64,000 bases of DNA from Amarobacter sp964507025 (GCA_964507025.1 CAZDOK010000009.1:81107-145106); one strand, 5' to 3'; shown: positions 1-9,280, counted from the first letter of the stretch. A program made the numbers and translations. The notes: generated by a model not told the origin, from the letters alone.

Positions 1-69
1 CCATCGGGGGAGACTACTCGCCGGTGGACGAAGAAGGGTCACCGGGGTGTAAAACGTTGCGTCCCGGCG

Positions 70-1287
70 TCAGCGCCGCATCGACCACCAGGTGAGGCCC
101 GCCATCACCACCAGCATGCCGGCCGCCAGCCGGAACCCGAACTCGTAGGCGGACTGGCTGGTACCGATGAGCCCGATCGCCACCGGGCCGGAGGCGCGGG
201 CCATGGCCACGAAGAGCGCCTGCAGGCCGATGACCCTCCCGAAGTACGGCCCGGCGAACCGCTCCGAGACGACGAGTGCACGGAGGGGATACACGGCGCC
301 GAATACGGCGCCGAACACCGCGATGTACACCCACACCTGCCACCAGGCGCCGGCCACGCTTGCGAGCCAGGCGGCAACGCCAAGCAGCGCGAAGCAGGCC
401 GCCAGCAAGGTGGCGCTCGGGGCGCGGCCCGAAAGCATGGGCAGGATGAGCCGCGCCGGGAGGCTGACGATGCCGGTGATGGCGATGGCGCTGGCGACAG
501 CCGTCTCCTCGAACCCGCGCGTCTCGAGCTGCGCGATCATGTGGAACGAGAAGCCGCTGAAGGCCACCGTCGCAACGACGAACGCAAGCGTGAAGGTCCA
601 GAAGGCGGCGTTCGCCTGGCGCGCGCCCTCCCGCGCCTCGCGCGCGAAGCCCCGCGGGGTAAGCCGCGGCGCACTTTCCCTTCGGTCCATCGGTTCGCGC
701 AACACCGCCGGCACCGCCGTGCCGATGCCCAGCAGGATGAGGCCAAGGACCACCACCGCCTGGCGCCACCCGAGCTCGTCGACCAGCCAGCGCGTCAGCG
801 GCGTGAAAATGGTGATGGAGATGCCGCTTAGCAGCGTGAGCACCCCATAGGCCCGAGGGCGCTCCTCCGCCGGGAACCAGCGGTTCATCAACACGTACAC
901 CGGTTCGTAGAAGGTGGCCGCCATCGCTGGCCCCAGCACGGCCGCCATCACGGCCACGAACTGCCACGGCTCGTGGACCGCCCCGAGGAGCGCCAGCCCC
1001 GCGCAGCCTGCCACCGCGCCACCCGCCATCAGCCGGCGGGTCCCGAGGAGGTCGGCGATGGTGCCGGCGAAGATGCCCGCGGCGCCCGAAACGAGCAGCG
1101 CCAGCCCAAACCCCAACGAGACGGTGCCGGCGCCGAACTCGCCGCCCGGCCCGGACTTCGTCACCAGCACGCTGAACGCATAGGAGAGCGTGCCGTAGCT
1201 GGTGTTGATGAACATCGCGGCAGCGGCCACCTGGAGCCACCGCCGCGAGAACGCGGCCTGCATGCCGGCCGAAAGGGTGAGCGCCAC
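70..1287 (-). CDS. MFS transporter
   Basis: Polytopic inner-membrane permease of the major facilitator superfamily, about 405 aa and 12 predicted membrane segments. The MFS loop motif after TM2 is visible (GTIADLLGTRRLM), and a charged central loop (about residues 190-225) separates two six-helix halves. The substrate cannot be read from sequence. Two starts are possible: TTG at 1299, or GTG at 1287. The second has TTGAAT six nt upstream, which fits the leaderless arrangement common in this window, so I prefer it. A small inverted repeat (ATCGCA-CAAT-TGCGAT, 1317-1332) lies just upstream, between this gene and its co-directional neighbour. The first 69 bases of the window show no gene. Confidence 0.85.
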   Translation of the reverse strand: MALTLSAGMQAAFSRRWLQVAAAAMFINTSYGTLSYAFSVLVTKSGPGGEFGAGTVSLGFGLALLVSGAAGIFAGTIADLLGTRRLMAGGAVAGCAGLALLGAVHEPWQFVAVMAAVLGPAMAATFYEPVYVLMNRWFPAEERPRAYGVLTLLSGISITIFTPLTRWLVDELGWRQAVVVLGLILLGIGTAVPAVLREPMDRRESAPRLTPRGFAREAREGARQANAAFWTFTLAFVVATVAFSGFSFHMIAQLETRGFEETAVASAIAITGIVSLPARLILPMLSGRAPSATLLAACFALLGVAAWLASVAGAWWQVWVYIAVFGAVFGAVYPLRALVVSERFAGPYFGRVIGLQALFVAMARASGPVAIGLIGTSQSAYEFGFRLAAGMLVVMAGLTWWSMRR

Positions 1288-1316
1288 TGCGCTATTCAAG
1301 CATGAGCGGGCCAGTC

Positions 1317-1332
1317 ATCGCACAATTGCGAT
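1317..1332. promoter_or_regulatory. Small inverted repeat upstream of the MFS gene
   Basis: Perfect 6-bp arms ATCGCA and TGCGAT separated by CAAT. It sits between the stop of the upstream gene (1335) and the MFS start. It could be an operator or a weak terminator. There is no T-tract. Confidence 0.25.
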
Positions 1333-1334
1333 GA

Positions 1335-2573
1335 CTATTTCCCGGTTGCTCCTACTTCCGATGCCGAAGCCGGGTTCAGGACCGGCACGGCCAGCTCGAT
1401 CAGCCGGACCGCGTACACGGCGAGACCAAGGACGAGCCCCGTTCCCATGAGCGGCGTGAACGTGCGCTTGAGCGGCGTCGAATCGCCGAGCAGGCCGATC
1501 ACGAAGCCGGCGATGCCCACGTTCACCAGGATGAAGACGGCCTGGTCCACCCGCTTGCCGCGGCGGCCGATGGTCGCGGCCATGAGCATGGCGAAGAGCG
1601 AGTTGGTCATCAGGCCAATGAACTGCGCGTGGTCGAGCGCGAGGAGGTACCGCGTCGGGGCGCGATCGAAGTCGCCCTCGTACTTGATGACGAGGTACTG
1701 GGCGAGGCCGATCACGAAGGCAAGCCCCACCGCCGCCATGAGCGCGTGGCGGCCCGGGCTGGCCTCCCTGAGGTTGACGGCCCGGAAGTTGGGCCACATG
1801 CGCCTCAGGAAGATCCCGAAGCCGCCGATCTGCAGGAGGATGGCGACCGGCGCGAGGGCCGTCACGTCGAGCAGCAGGCTCAGCATCAATACGAACCCGC
1901 CGGCGAACGGGAAGGCCATCTGGATGGCGCCGAGCCGGGTGGCCTTCGGCGGGTTGGGGAAGAAGAACGCCCATTCCGCCATGGCCAGGCCGACCGGCAC
2001 GAGGAAACCGACCACCATCGTGGCCGGGTGTGCATCCTGTCCGCCTTCGGGCAGCCAGTTATCGCCGGTGGCGGCTTCGAGCCCCAGCAGCACCCCGAGC
2101 ACGCCGCCGACGATCGAGGTGCCAAGGGCGGCAAGAAAGCCGAGATGTGGAACGCCGAGTTCGACGCGCGTCGCCCGGTAGATCACCCATCCCGTGAGGC
2201 CGGCGATGACCGCCGTGGTGGCGGTCCCAAGTGCCGGGCGCCATCCTCCGTAGGTGAGCGCGAAGGCGACGACGTAGGCGACGACGGCAAGGATCGCCGC
2301 CGCGGTGAGCCCGCGGATGATCTGCCGCTCGCGCCGGCGAACCTCCGGGCCCTGGCCGAAGAGCCAGAGCGCCGCCGCAAACACGCCGAGTGTGAGCCAG
2401 CCGAGCGTACCGCCGTGGACGTGCGAAAGGATGCGCCGTTGGTCGAAGTCAACCAGGTCGGTGCCGTTGAGGATGCCGATGCCGACGGTGTAGGCGAAAA
2501 TCGCCATCGCCGCGAGCAGCAGCATCCGGATCTCCGGCCAGAGCGCCGGGCGATCCTGGTGTGCCGTTGCCAT
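1335..2573 (-). CDS. Polytopic membrane protein with HVHGGTLGW motif
   Basis: 412 aa with about 12 hydrophobic segments and no signal peptide. Conserved-looking polar residues sit inside helices: HVHGGTLGW near residue 51, DAHPATMVVG near 180 and LDHAQFIGLM near 315. Histidines inside membrane helices recall haem- or copper-binding subunit I-like proteins (heme-copper oxidase or NnrS-type superfamilies). The full set of oxidase ligands is not evident, so no function is assigned. The start is ATG with AGGAC upstream. It is divergent from the SulP gene across a 332-bp region that holds a riboswitch on the other strand. Confidence 0.7.
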   Translation of the reverse strand: MATAHQDRPALWPEIRMLLLAAMAIFAYTVGIGILNGTDLVDFDQRRILSHVHGGTLGWLTLGVFAAALWLFGQGPEVRRRERQIIRGLTAAAILAVVAYVVAFALTYGGWRPALGTATTAVIAGLTGWVIYRATRVELGVPHLGFLAALGTSIVGGVLGVLLGLEAATGDNWLPEGGQDAHPATMVVGFLVPVGLAMAEWAFFFPNPPKATRLGAIQMAFPFAGGFVLMLSLLLDVTALAPVAILLQIGGFGIFLRRMWPNFRAVNLREASPGRHALMAAVGLAFVIGLAQYLVIKYEGDFDRAPTRYLLALDHAQFIGLMTNSLFAMLMAATIGRRGKRVDQAVFILVNVGIAGFVIGLLGDSTPLKRTFTPLMGTGLVLGLAVYAVRLIELAVPVLNPASASEVGATGK

Positions 2574-2764
2574 GTGTCCTGTCCCCCACTGTCATGCCGT
2601 CGGCGAGATACTAGTTACGCGAGAGCGGCGCGACAAGGCGGACGGTGTGCGGGCGGCTCACGAAGGCGGAAACGCCACACCGAAATCCCGACATTCGCGT
2701 CCATAGACCCCGCTATCCGTTCCACCGATGCTTTATGCACGAGGCCATCCCTCGGGGTGGCCGG

Positions 2765-2885
2765 CCGAATCCGCCGGGCGGGCGGAGCGGGGGACCCACT
2801 CCTGGGGTGAATCCTTCCGGTACGCCGGAAGGACGGGCACTTCCGCCCGAACCCGTCAGCTCACCTCGCAGGCCACGGAAGCGAA
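2765..2885 (+). promoter_or_regulatory. Cyclic di-AMP riboswitch (ydaO-yuaA type, RF00379-like)
   Basis: The leader of the SulP gene contains the conserved blocks of the ydaO-type aptamer in order: GGAGCGGGGGACCCA (2784-2798), GGGGTGAATC (2804-2813), a 9-bp hairpin TCCTTCCGG-TACG-CCGGAAGGA (2812-2833), then GGGCACTTCC and CCCGAACCCGTCAGCTCACC (2846-2865) followed by TCGCAGGC. These strings are nearly invariant in c-di-AMP riboswitches as I know the family, and the order and spacing agree. The aptamer ends about 20 nt before the GTG start. No separate intrinsic terminator is visible between them, so control may act on translation, through access to the GAGGT Shine-Dalgarno at 2895-2899. Outer limits are approximate. 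Confidence 0.88.
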
Positions 2886-2905
2886 CCAACCGATGAGGTC
2901 GATTC

Positions 2906-4606
2906 GTGCACGTTTCCGTGCCCGTGGCGCTGGCTGCCCCCCGGCGTGTGGCGCTCCCCACCCTGGCCGAAATCCGCACCAACGCCATCGCGGGCCTGGT
3001 GGCCGGCATCATCGCCCTCCCGCTCTCGATCGCCCTCGCGGTGGCTGTCGGGGTGCCCCCGATCGCCGGGCTCTACACGGCCGTGTTCGCGGGTGCCGCC
3101 GCCTCCATCTTCGGCGGGTCGCGGTTCAACATCACCGGGCCAACCGCCGCGCTGGTCCCGCTTCTGAGCCATGTCGTGCTCGTCCATGGTCCGGCCGCCC
3201 TGCCCATGGTGGGGTTGATGGCCGGTGCGCTCCTGCTCGTCATGAGCCGCCTCAAGTTCGGCGCGCTGGTGCGCTACATGCCCGGGACGGTGATCATCGG
3301 CTTCACCGCGGGCATCGCGCTCTCGATCATCTTCGGGCAGGTCAATACGTTCCTCGCCGTCACCGGCACCGACCCGAAGCTCGAGCACTTCCACGCGAAG
3401 ACGTGGGACACGCTCCAGCACCTGGGCAGCATCGGCTGGACGACGCCGCTGGTGGGTCTGGCCTCGCTCGCGGTGTTGATCGGCTCGCCCCGCATCCCCG
3501 TGGTCGCCAGGGTCCCGGCAGCGCTCGTGGCGGTGGTTGCGGTGACGGCGGCCACGTGGGCCTTCGGCGTTGATACGCCAACCCTGGCGAGCAAGTACGG
3601 CGACCTCCCCCGCGAGCTGCCGAAGCCGTCTCTCGGCTTCTGGGACATGGGGATGTTCCTGGACCTGATCCAGCCGGCGATCGCGATCGCCATCCTCGGC
3701 GCCGTGGAATCGCTGCTGAGCGCGGTTGTGGCCGATGGCATGGCCTCGCAGCGCGTCCGTCACGACCCGAACACGGAGCTCCGGGGGCAGGGCATCGCCA
3801 ACCTGGTTGGGCCGGTGTTCGGCGCCATCCCAGCCACCGCGGCGATCGCGCGCACGGCCGCCAGCATCCGCGCGGGTGCCACCTCGCGCATGGCCGGGGT
3901 GTTCCACTCGCTCACGGTGCTCATGCTGACGCTGGTGCTGGGCCCGCTGGCGGGGCACATCCCGATGACCACGCTGGCAGCGGTGTTGTTCGTCATCGCA
4001 TGGCGCATCGCCGAGGTACCCGAGGTCACCAAGCTCATCCGCCGGGCCCCGCGCGAGGACCTCGTCGTCCTGCTGGCGACCATCTTCATCACCCTGTTCT
4101 TCGACCTCACCTATGCGATCGGCTTCGGTGTGCTGGCCTCCACGGTGCTGCTGGTGCGGCGGCTGGTGCGGGTACCGGCGGCGGCGGCGATGCTGCCCGA
4201 TGCGAGCGGGCGGATCGCGCAGGTCTCGCCCGAGCTGGGGGATCTCATCAAGTCGCGGCCCGATATCGACTTTTTCACCGCCCAGGGGCTGCTCTCGTTC
4301 CACAGCGCATCGGCGTTCGAATACCAGCTGCAGGGCGATGTGCAGCGGCCGCTGATCCTGCGGATGAAGGATGTGCACCACATCGATACCTCGGGGATGC
4401 TCACGCTCGAAGGGATCATCGAGCACCGGCGCAACCACGGCGGCCGCATCATCCTGACGGCGATCCAGCCGGAGATGCGGCCGCTCCTCGAGCGGTTCGG
4501 CATCCTGGAGTTGCTGGGCCCCGGGAACGTGTTCGAACACACGAAATGCGCCATCGCCTCGATCGACAACCCCGGTTACCACCCGGAACAGGACGAGGCG
4601 GCCTGA
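2906..4606 (+). CDS. SulP family anion transporter with STAS domain
   Basis: 566 aa inner-membrane transporter for an inorganic anion (sulfate or bicarbonate in the SulP family). The transmembrane core spans about residues 20-420, including the SulP helix 1 segment (AGIIALPLSIALAVAVGVPP) and GSRFNITGPTAAL. A C-terminal STAS domain (about 450-550) carries the DTSGMLTLEGI loop. GTG start with GAGGT six nt upstream. It follows a c-di-AMP riboswitch and precedes a Kef-type antiporter and a UspA protein, which favours a role in ion or osmotic homeostasis. Bicarbonate is as likely as sulfate and sequence alone does not decide. Two GC-rich hairpins follow the stop (4626-4652 and 4700-4726). Confidence 0.9.
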   Translation: MHVSVPVALAAPRRVALPTLAEIRTNAIAGLVAGIIALPLSIALAVAVGVPPIAGLYTAVFAGAAASIFGGSRFNITGPTAALVPLLSHVVLVHGPAALPMVGLMAGALLLVMSRLKFGALVRYMPGTVIIGFTAGIALSIIFGQVNTFLAVTGTDPKLEHFHAKTWDTLQHLGSIGWTTPLVGLASLAVLIGSPRIPVVARVPAALVAVVAVTAATWAFGVDTPTLASKYGDLPRELPKPSLGFWDMGMFLDLIQPAIAIAILGAVESLLSAVVADGMASQRVRHDPNTELRGQGIANLVGPVFGAIPATAAIARTAASIRAGATSRMAGVFHSLTVLMLTLVLGPLAGHIPMTTLAAVLFVIAWRIAEVPEVTKLIRRAPREDLVVLLATIFITLFFDLTYAIGFGVLASTVLLVRRLVRVPAAAAMLPDASGRIAQVSPELGDLIKSRPDIDFFTAQGLLSFHSASAFEYQLQGDVQRPLILRMKDVHHIDTSGMLTLEGIIEHRRNHGGRIILTAIQPEMRPLLERFGILELLGPGNVFEHTKCAIASIDNPGYHPEQDEAA

Positions 4607-4699
4607 GCTCGCCTTCCGAGCGAATCCCCGGCCGGTCCGACCGTTCCCGGGGTGCGCGGCATGGCCAGTGCCGGGGGCGGCAACCGAATCGCGAGGCGT

Positions 4700-4726
4700 A
4701 GTCCCGCCCCCGGAGGGGGCGCGACT
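4700..4726 (+). other. Strong hairpin between SulP and antiporter genes
   Basis: AGTC-C-CGCCCCC-GGA-GGGGGCG-C-GACT folds into a long stem with one C-C mismatch. No T-tract follows, so it is not a convincing intrinsic terminator. A candidate -10 (TATCCT, 4765-4770) lies downstream, suggesting the antiporter has its own promoter. Confidence 0.4.
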
Positions 4727-4844
4727 GACACGCAACTGTTAGCCGCAACCCAACCACTTTCCCGTATCCTGAAGGGTGCGGGTCCGGGCCCGCGTTTTCG
4801 TCCCCGCCGACCAGCCTTGTGAATCCCACCCGAGGAGTGCCGCC

Positions 4845-6536
4845 CTGGGCGACGCCGATCTCTTCGTCACGCTTGCGTTCGCGCTCGGCGCAGCCGGTAT
4901 CGGCGCGCTCGGCGCCGCGTTCCTGCGGCAGTCGCTCGTGCTTGGCTACATCCTGGCGGGGCTGGTCATCGGCCCGCACACCCCGGGATTCGTGGCCGAC
5001 GTGCCGACGGTGGAGGAGATGGCGGACGTGGGGATCGTCTTCCTCATGTTCGCCATCGGGGTGCAGCTCTCGTTCAGCGACCTGCGGCGCGTCGGGGGCG
5101 TCGCGGTGGTGGGCGGAGGGCTGCAGGTGGTCGCGACAATCGCCATCGTCTATGGCGTGGGGATCGCCGTGGGGTTCGGGCGCCTCGAATCGCTGTTCTT
5201 CGGGGCGGTCATCTCCAACTCATCCAGCACGGTCCTTTCGAAGGTGCTTTCCGAACGCGGCGACCTCGATTCGGTCCACGGCCGGATCAGCCTTGCCTGG
5301 TCGACCGTGCAGGACTTCAGCACGGTGGCGCTGGTCGTCATCCTGACGACGCTCGCGAACGGCTCGACCGAAACACTCGCGAGCGACCTCGCGAAGGCGC
5401 TGGGGCTGGCGGTGGTATTCCTGGTCCTGGTAATCCCGCCGGGGCTGTTCCTGCTGCCACGGTTCTTCGAGCGCATTTCGGCCATCGGCAATGTCGAGGT
5501 GTTCACCTTCGCGGCGGCGGGTGTCGCGCTCGGGGTCGCCTACCTCGCCGAAGCGTTCGGGATTTCGGTGGCGCTGGGCGCCTTCGTGGGCGGCATCCTC
5601 GTGGGCCGTTCCGATGTCTCGCACGAAGTCGAGGGGAGGCTGGCGCCGCTGCGGGACCTGTTCGCCGGACTGTTCTTCGTCTCGGTGGGGATGCTGATCG
5701 ATGTCCAGGTGGTGTTCGACAACCTGTGGCTGGTCGCACTGACCGTAATGCTCATCGTTGGGCTCAAGGGGACCATGTCGGGGCTTATCACCCTGGCGTT
5801 CGGCTATCGGGGGCGGACGGCGGTGTTGACCGGCGCCATCCTGGCGCAGTCGGCGGAGTTCTCCTTTCTGCTGGCCAGGCTGGGGACCGACCTCGACGCG
5901 ATCTCGTCGGACGTATTCGGGTTGATGCTCGCGGGTGCGGCGATCTCGATCGTCCTGGCGCCGGCGGTGTTCGCGACGGCGCAGCCACTGGGACGGATCG
6001 TGGAGCGCCAGCTTCCGCTGCCACCCCTGGCGGCACTCCCGGACGATGTGCCGGCGGCGGACCTCGCCGAGCACGCCATCCTCTGCGGGTACGGGCGGGT
6101 GGGGCGGGTGGTGTACGAGGCGATCCATCAACAGGCCATCCCCGTGGTGGTAATCGAGCAGGATGCGGGTGCCGTGGCCGCGCTGCGCGAGCAGGGCGTC
6201 CCGGTCCTGCAGGGCAGCGCCTCGAACCTGGTCATCCTCGAACGCGCCGGGATCGACCGTGCCCGCATCCTCATCGCCGCCATCCCGGACCCGCTCTCCA
6301 TCCGCCGCATCGTGGAGGTCGCGCGCGAGCGCAACGCCGATATCGACATCGTCGTGCGCACTCACAGCCAGCCGGAGCGGCGCCACATCGAAGGCCAGGG
6401 CGCGAACCAGGCAGTGGTGGGCGAACTCGAACTGGCGATGGAAATGAGCCGGCATACGCTGCGGCGGTTCGGCGTGGCCGATGCCCCGGCCGAGCTGCTC
6501 TTGCGTAAAGTACGCGCGCAGAGCCAGGGCGAGTAG
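4845..6536 (+). CDS. Kef-type cation:proton antiporter with TrkA-N domain
   Basis: About 563 aa. The N-terminal Na+/H+ exchanger-type membrane domain (residues 1-385, 12-13 helices, with SNSSSTVLSKVL and ALGAFVGGILVG) is followed by a cytoplasmic Rossmann TrkA-N/RCK domain (about 405-530) with GYGRVGRVVYE as the nucleotide loop. No TrkA-C domain is present. Kef proteins exchange K+ for H+. The only in-frame conventional start is GTG 4776, but it adds 23 residues unlike the family and lies at the predicted transcription start. CTG 4845 has GAGGAG (4832-4837) at 7-nt spacing, so a rare CTG start is likely. It is followed after 9 nt by a UspA gene. Confidence 0.87.
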   Translation: MGDADLFVTLAFALGAAGIGALGAAFLRQSLVLGYILAGLVIGPHTPGFVADVPTVEEMADVGIVFLMFAIGVQLSFSDLRRVGGVAVVGGGLQVVATIAIVYGVGIAVGFGRLESLFFGAVISNSSSTVLSKVLSERGDLDSVHGRISLAWSTVQDFSTVALVVILTTLANGSTETLASDLAKALGLAVVFLVLVIPPGLFLLPRFFERISAIGNVEVFTFAAAGVALGVAYLAEAFGISVALGAFVGGILVGRSDVSHEVEGRLAPLRDLFAGLFFVSVGMLIDVQVVFDNLWLVALTVMLIVGLKGTMSGLITLAFGYRGRTAVLTGAILAQSAEFSFLLARLGTDLDAISSDVFGLMLAGAAISIVLAPAVFATAQPLGRIVERQLPLPPLAALPDDVPAADLAEHAILCGYGRVGRVVYEAIHQQAIPVVVIEQDAGAVAALREQGVPVLQGSASNLVILERAGIDRARILIAAIPDPLSIRRIVEVARERNADIDIVVRTHSQPERRHIEGQGANQAVVGELELAMEMSRHTLRRFGVADAPAELLLRKVRAQSQGE

Positions 6537-6545
6537 GAGGCTTCC

Positions 6546-7394
6546 ATGGCACGCGTGGTGGTTGGGCTCGATGGTTCGCACCAATCGTTACTGGCGCTCG
6601 AACACGCCGGCGCGTTCGCCCGGGCGTTCGCGCACGAGGTCGTGGGCATCCACGTGGTGGACCCTATCCCCGAGGAAACGATCTCGCCGGACAAGGGGCG
6701 TCTTCGCGTTGCCCAACGGGCCGCGAAGCTCGAACGCGAGCTGGCGCCCGCACTGGCCCAGGTGGGCGGCCGCATGCGGACGGTCTACCTTGCGGCCGGA
6801 GAGAAGACCGGCCCGGCACTGATCCGGGCAACGGCCGAGGAGGGTGCGGTGATGCTCGCGCTGGCGACGCGCAGCAGCATTGGGGGCTGGCGGCGATCAC
6901 TCCTCGGCAGCACCGCCCTCGAGGTGCTCGACCGCGACCACCTGCCGCTCCTGCTCTGCGGCCCGGCAACCGTGCCCCCGGCGGGCGAGGATGGGTACCG
7001 CATCCTGTTCCTCTCGGACGACGCCGTTGGGGCGGCCTCGCTGGCGCGGCTCCTGCACCCCGCGGTAGCTGCCGCCGAGGCGCGCGTGACCGTGCTCCAC
7101 GTGAACTCGGGCGATGACGCCACCGTGTTGGACCGGCTGGCATTCGAACACCGGGTTGAACGGATCGCCGGCCTCCTTTCGCCGAACGACTCCGTCACCG
7201 GGCGCCTGGAGCGAGTCGCCGGCGACGCCGAGGTGCTGCCCCGGGTGCTCGAGATAGCGAGCCAGGTGAGCGCGGATGCACTGGCGCTGGCCACGTCGAG
7301 CCACCGGTTGCGGCGGCGGCTGTGGGGTGGGAGCACCGCCATCTCGCTGCTCAGGCAATCTCCCCTGCCGCTGATCGTGGTGAGCAGGCTCTAG
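6546..7394 (+). CDS. Universal stress protein, two UspA domains
   Basis: 282 aa cytoplasmic protein with two tandem UspA folds (about 1-140 and 155-282). Each half ends with the ATP-binding type Gly-rich motif, visible as GGWRRSLLGSTALEVL and RRRLWGGSTAISLL, and the first begins VVVGLDGSHQS. Nucleotide-binding stress proteins of this type often sit beside cation antiporters and modulate them. ATG start preceded by TAGGAGG, 9 nt after the antiporter stop, so it is almost certainly co-transcribed with it. Confidence 0.9.
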   Translation: MARVVVGLDGSHQSLLALEHAGAFARAFAHEVVGIHVVDPIPEETISPDKGRLRVAQRAAKLERELAPALAQVGGRMRTVYLAAGEKTGPALIRATAEEGAVMLALATRSSIGGWRRSLLGSTALEVLDRDHLPLLLCGPATVPPAGEDGYRILFLSDDAVGAASLARLLHPAVAAAEARVTVLHVNSGDDATVLDRLAFEHRVERIAGLLSPNDSVTGRLERVAGDAEVLPRVLEIASQVSADALALATSSHRLRRRLWGGSTAISLLRQSPLPLIVVSRL

Positions 7395-7527
7395 GCGCTG
7401 GCCCCGGCCCTCCGCACTTCCCTGGCCTGCGGTCTGGCGGTCGGCGACATCCGGTCTGGAGATTGCGAGTGTCCTCTCCCCCGTTTGGCGGATCCGCGAT
7501 GGGACGCCGTTCGCGGACAATGTGCGG

Positions 7528-9174
7528 ATGATCGTTGCTGATCTTGCCAGCGTGTCGCGCATCCACGGCGGGCGCACCATCTTCCGCGGCCTTTCGTGGT
7601 CGCTGCAGGATGGCGAGAAGATCGGGCTGGTTGGGCCAAGCGGTTGGGGCAAGTCCACGCTCCTGCGCGTCCTCGCCGGCATCGATGCCCCCGATGCGGG
7701 GGCCGTGACCTTCCGGCGGGGGCTGCAGGTGGCGTACCTCCCGCAGGAGTACGCCGGGGAGCCCAGCCGCAGCGCCTTCGATGAGCTGCTCGCGGCGAGC
7801 GGCGACCTCGCGGGAATCGAGGCGGAGCTGACCGCAGTCGAGCGGAAGATGGCCGACCCAGAGGTGCTTGCCGACCCCGACGCGTTCGACCGCGTGCTGC
7901 ACGAACACTCCGACCTGCTGGAGCGGTTCGAGAAGGCGGGCGGCGGCGCAATCCGCAACCGGGCGGAAGCGCTCTTGCGGTCGCTCGGGTTCGACGAAGA
8001 CGCGTGGGAACGCCCGATGGAGCTGCTCTCGGGCGGGCAGCGGAAGCTCATCGGCATCGCCCGGTGCCTGCTGGGCGAGCCGGACCTGCTGCTGTTGGAT
8101 GAGCCGGACAACCACCTGGACCTCGACCGGAAGGCCATGCTGGAGCAGGTGATCCGCGGGTTCGACGGCTGCGTCGTTGTCGTGTCGCACGACCGGTACC
8201 TGCTCGACGAGACGGTGAACGTGATCTGCGAGCTCGACTACTCGCGCGAGGCCGGGGTGGTGCTGAAGCGGTGGGAGGGGAACTACACCTCGTACGTGAC
8301 CCAGCGGGAGCTGGCGCTGTTGAAGCAGCAGCAAGATTATGTCGCCCAACAGAAGGAGATCCAGCGGCTGGAGGCGGCGATTGCGCGCTTCAAGCTGTGG
8401 GCCTCGATCGTCATCGACGAGCGCCACATCAAGCAGGCGCGGAACAAGCAGCGGCAGATCGACTCGATGGACAAGGTAGAGCGGCCGGTGCTGGAGCGCC
8501 GGAGGATGTCGCTGAACTTCCGGCCGGCGAACCGTGGCGGCGCGAAGGCGGTCGAACTGCGCCGCCTGGAGAAGGCCTTCGACGACAAGGTCATCCTGAT
8601 CGATGGGAACGCGACCATCATGAACGGCGAGCGGGTGGGGATTGTGGGGCCGAACGGCGCGGGCAAGTCGGTGCTGCTGAAGCTCATCCTCGGACAGCTG
8701 CCGGCAGACGGGGGCGAGGTGTGGACGGGGCCGAGCATCAAGACGGGGTACTACTCGCAGGAGCACGAGACGCTGAACTTCAACCAGACGCCGGTGGAGG
8801 CGCTGCGCGAGGTGAAGCCGATGTACGAAGGTGAAGCCGTGGCGCAGTTGCAGCGGTTCCTGTTGCCGTACGACGCGACGAGCCAGCGGATCGCGACGCT
8901 GAGCGGGGGCGAGAAGAGCCGGGTGCAGCTCGCGCGGCTGATGCAGATCGGCGCCAACTGCCTCGTGCTCGATGAGCCGACGAACAACCTCGACATCCCG
9001 GCGGCGGAAGTGCTCGAAGAAGCGCTGGAAAAATTCCAGGGCGCGGTGATCGTGGTGTCGCACGACCGCTACCTGCTGGACCGGCTGGCCGACCGCATCT
9101 TCGAGGTGCGCGAGGGCGAGCTGCGGGTGTTCGAAGGCGGCTACAGCGATTACGCGGCGCGGCGCCAGTCGTAA
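7528..9174 (+). CDS. ABC-F family ATP-binding protein
   Basis: 548 aa soluble protein with two ABC ATPase domains and no membrane helices, as in the ABC-F translation factors and ribosome-protection proteins (EttA/Uup/Vga group). First domain: Walker A GPSGWGKST near residue 36, signature LSGGQRKL, Walker B LLLLDEPDNHLD. The inter-domain linker (about 235-320) is charged, including a Lys/Arg/Gln-rich stretch (IKQARNKQRQID). Second domain: GPNGAGKSVLL, LSGGEKSRVQLARL, LVLDEPTNNLD. ATG 7528 lies six nt after GACAAT, a leaderless-type start. GTG 7522 is an alternative. Subfamily cannot be settled from motifs. Confidence 0.9.
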   Translation: MIVADLASVSRIHGGRTIFRGLSWSLQDGEKIGLVGPSGWGKSTLLRVLAGIDAPDAGAVTFRRGLQVAYLPQEYAGEPSRSAFDELLAASGDLAGIEAELTAVERKMADPEVLADPDAFDRVLHEHSDLLERFEKAGGGAIRNRAEALLRSLGFDEDAWERPMELLSGGQRKLIGIARCLLGEPDLLLLDEPDNHLDLDRKAMLEQVIRGFDGCVVVVSHDRYLLDETVNVICELDYSREAGVVLKRWEGNYTSYVTQRELALLKQQQDYVAQQKEIQRLEAAIARFKLWASIVIDERHIKQARNKQRQIDSMDKVERPVLERRRMSLNFRPANRGGAKAVELRRLEKAFDDKVILIDGNATIMNGERVGIVGPNGAGKSVLLKLILGQLPADGGEVWTGPSIKTGYYSQEHETLNFNQTPVEALREVKPMYEGEAVAQLQRFLLPYDATSQRIATLSGGEKSRVQLARLMQIGANCLVLDEPTNNLDIPAAEVLEEALEKFQGAVIVVSHDRYLLDRLADRIFEVREGELRVFEGGYSDYAARRQS

Positions 9175-9280
9175 CAGTCCAGGGGCATACGCAGGATCCT
9201 CTCCGGCCGCACGCGGTGCAGGGGGCGGAGTATGACCACGATCATATCGGGGGCACGCGTGGGTTTGGTGGAGTGGACCA

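Noticed and set aside
4700..4726. Intrinsic terminator between SulP and antiporter genes
   Set aside because: Stem is strong but no U-tract follows, so it is listed only as a hairpin.
2861..4735. A 624-codon open frame antisense to the SulP gene (and similar ones at 7351-9063, 43588-45273, 46430-47773)
   Set aside because: Composition is low-complexity Arg/His/Asp/Gly/Glu typical of antisense readings of GC-rich genes, with no recognisable domain. The opposite strand encodes a clear protein in each case.
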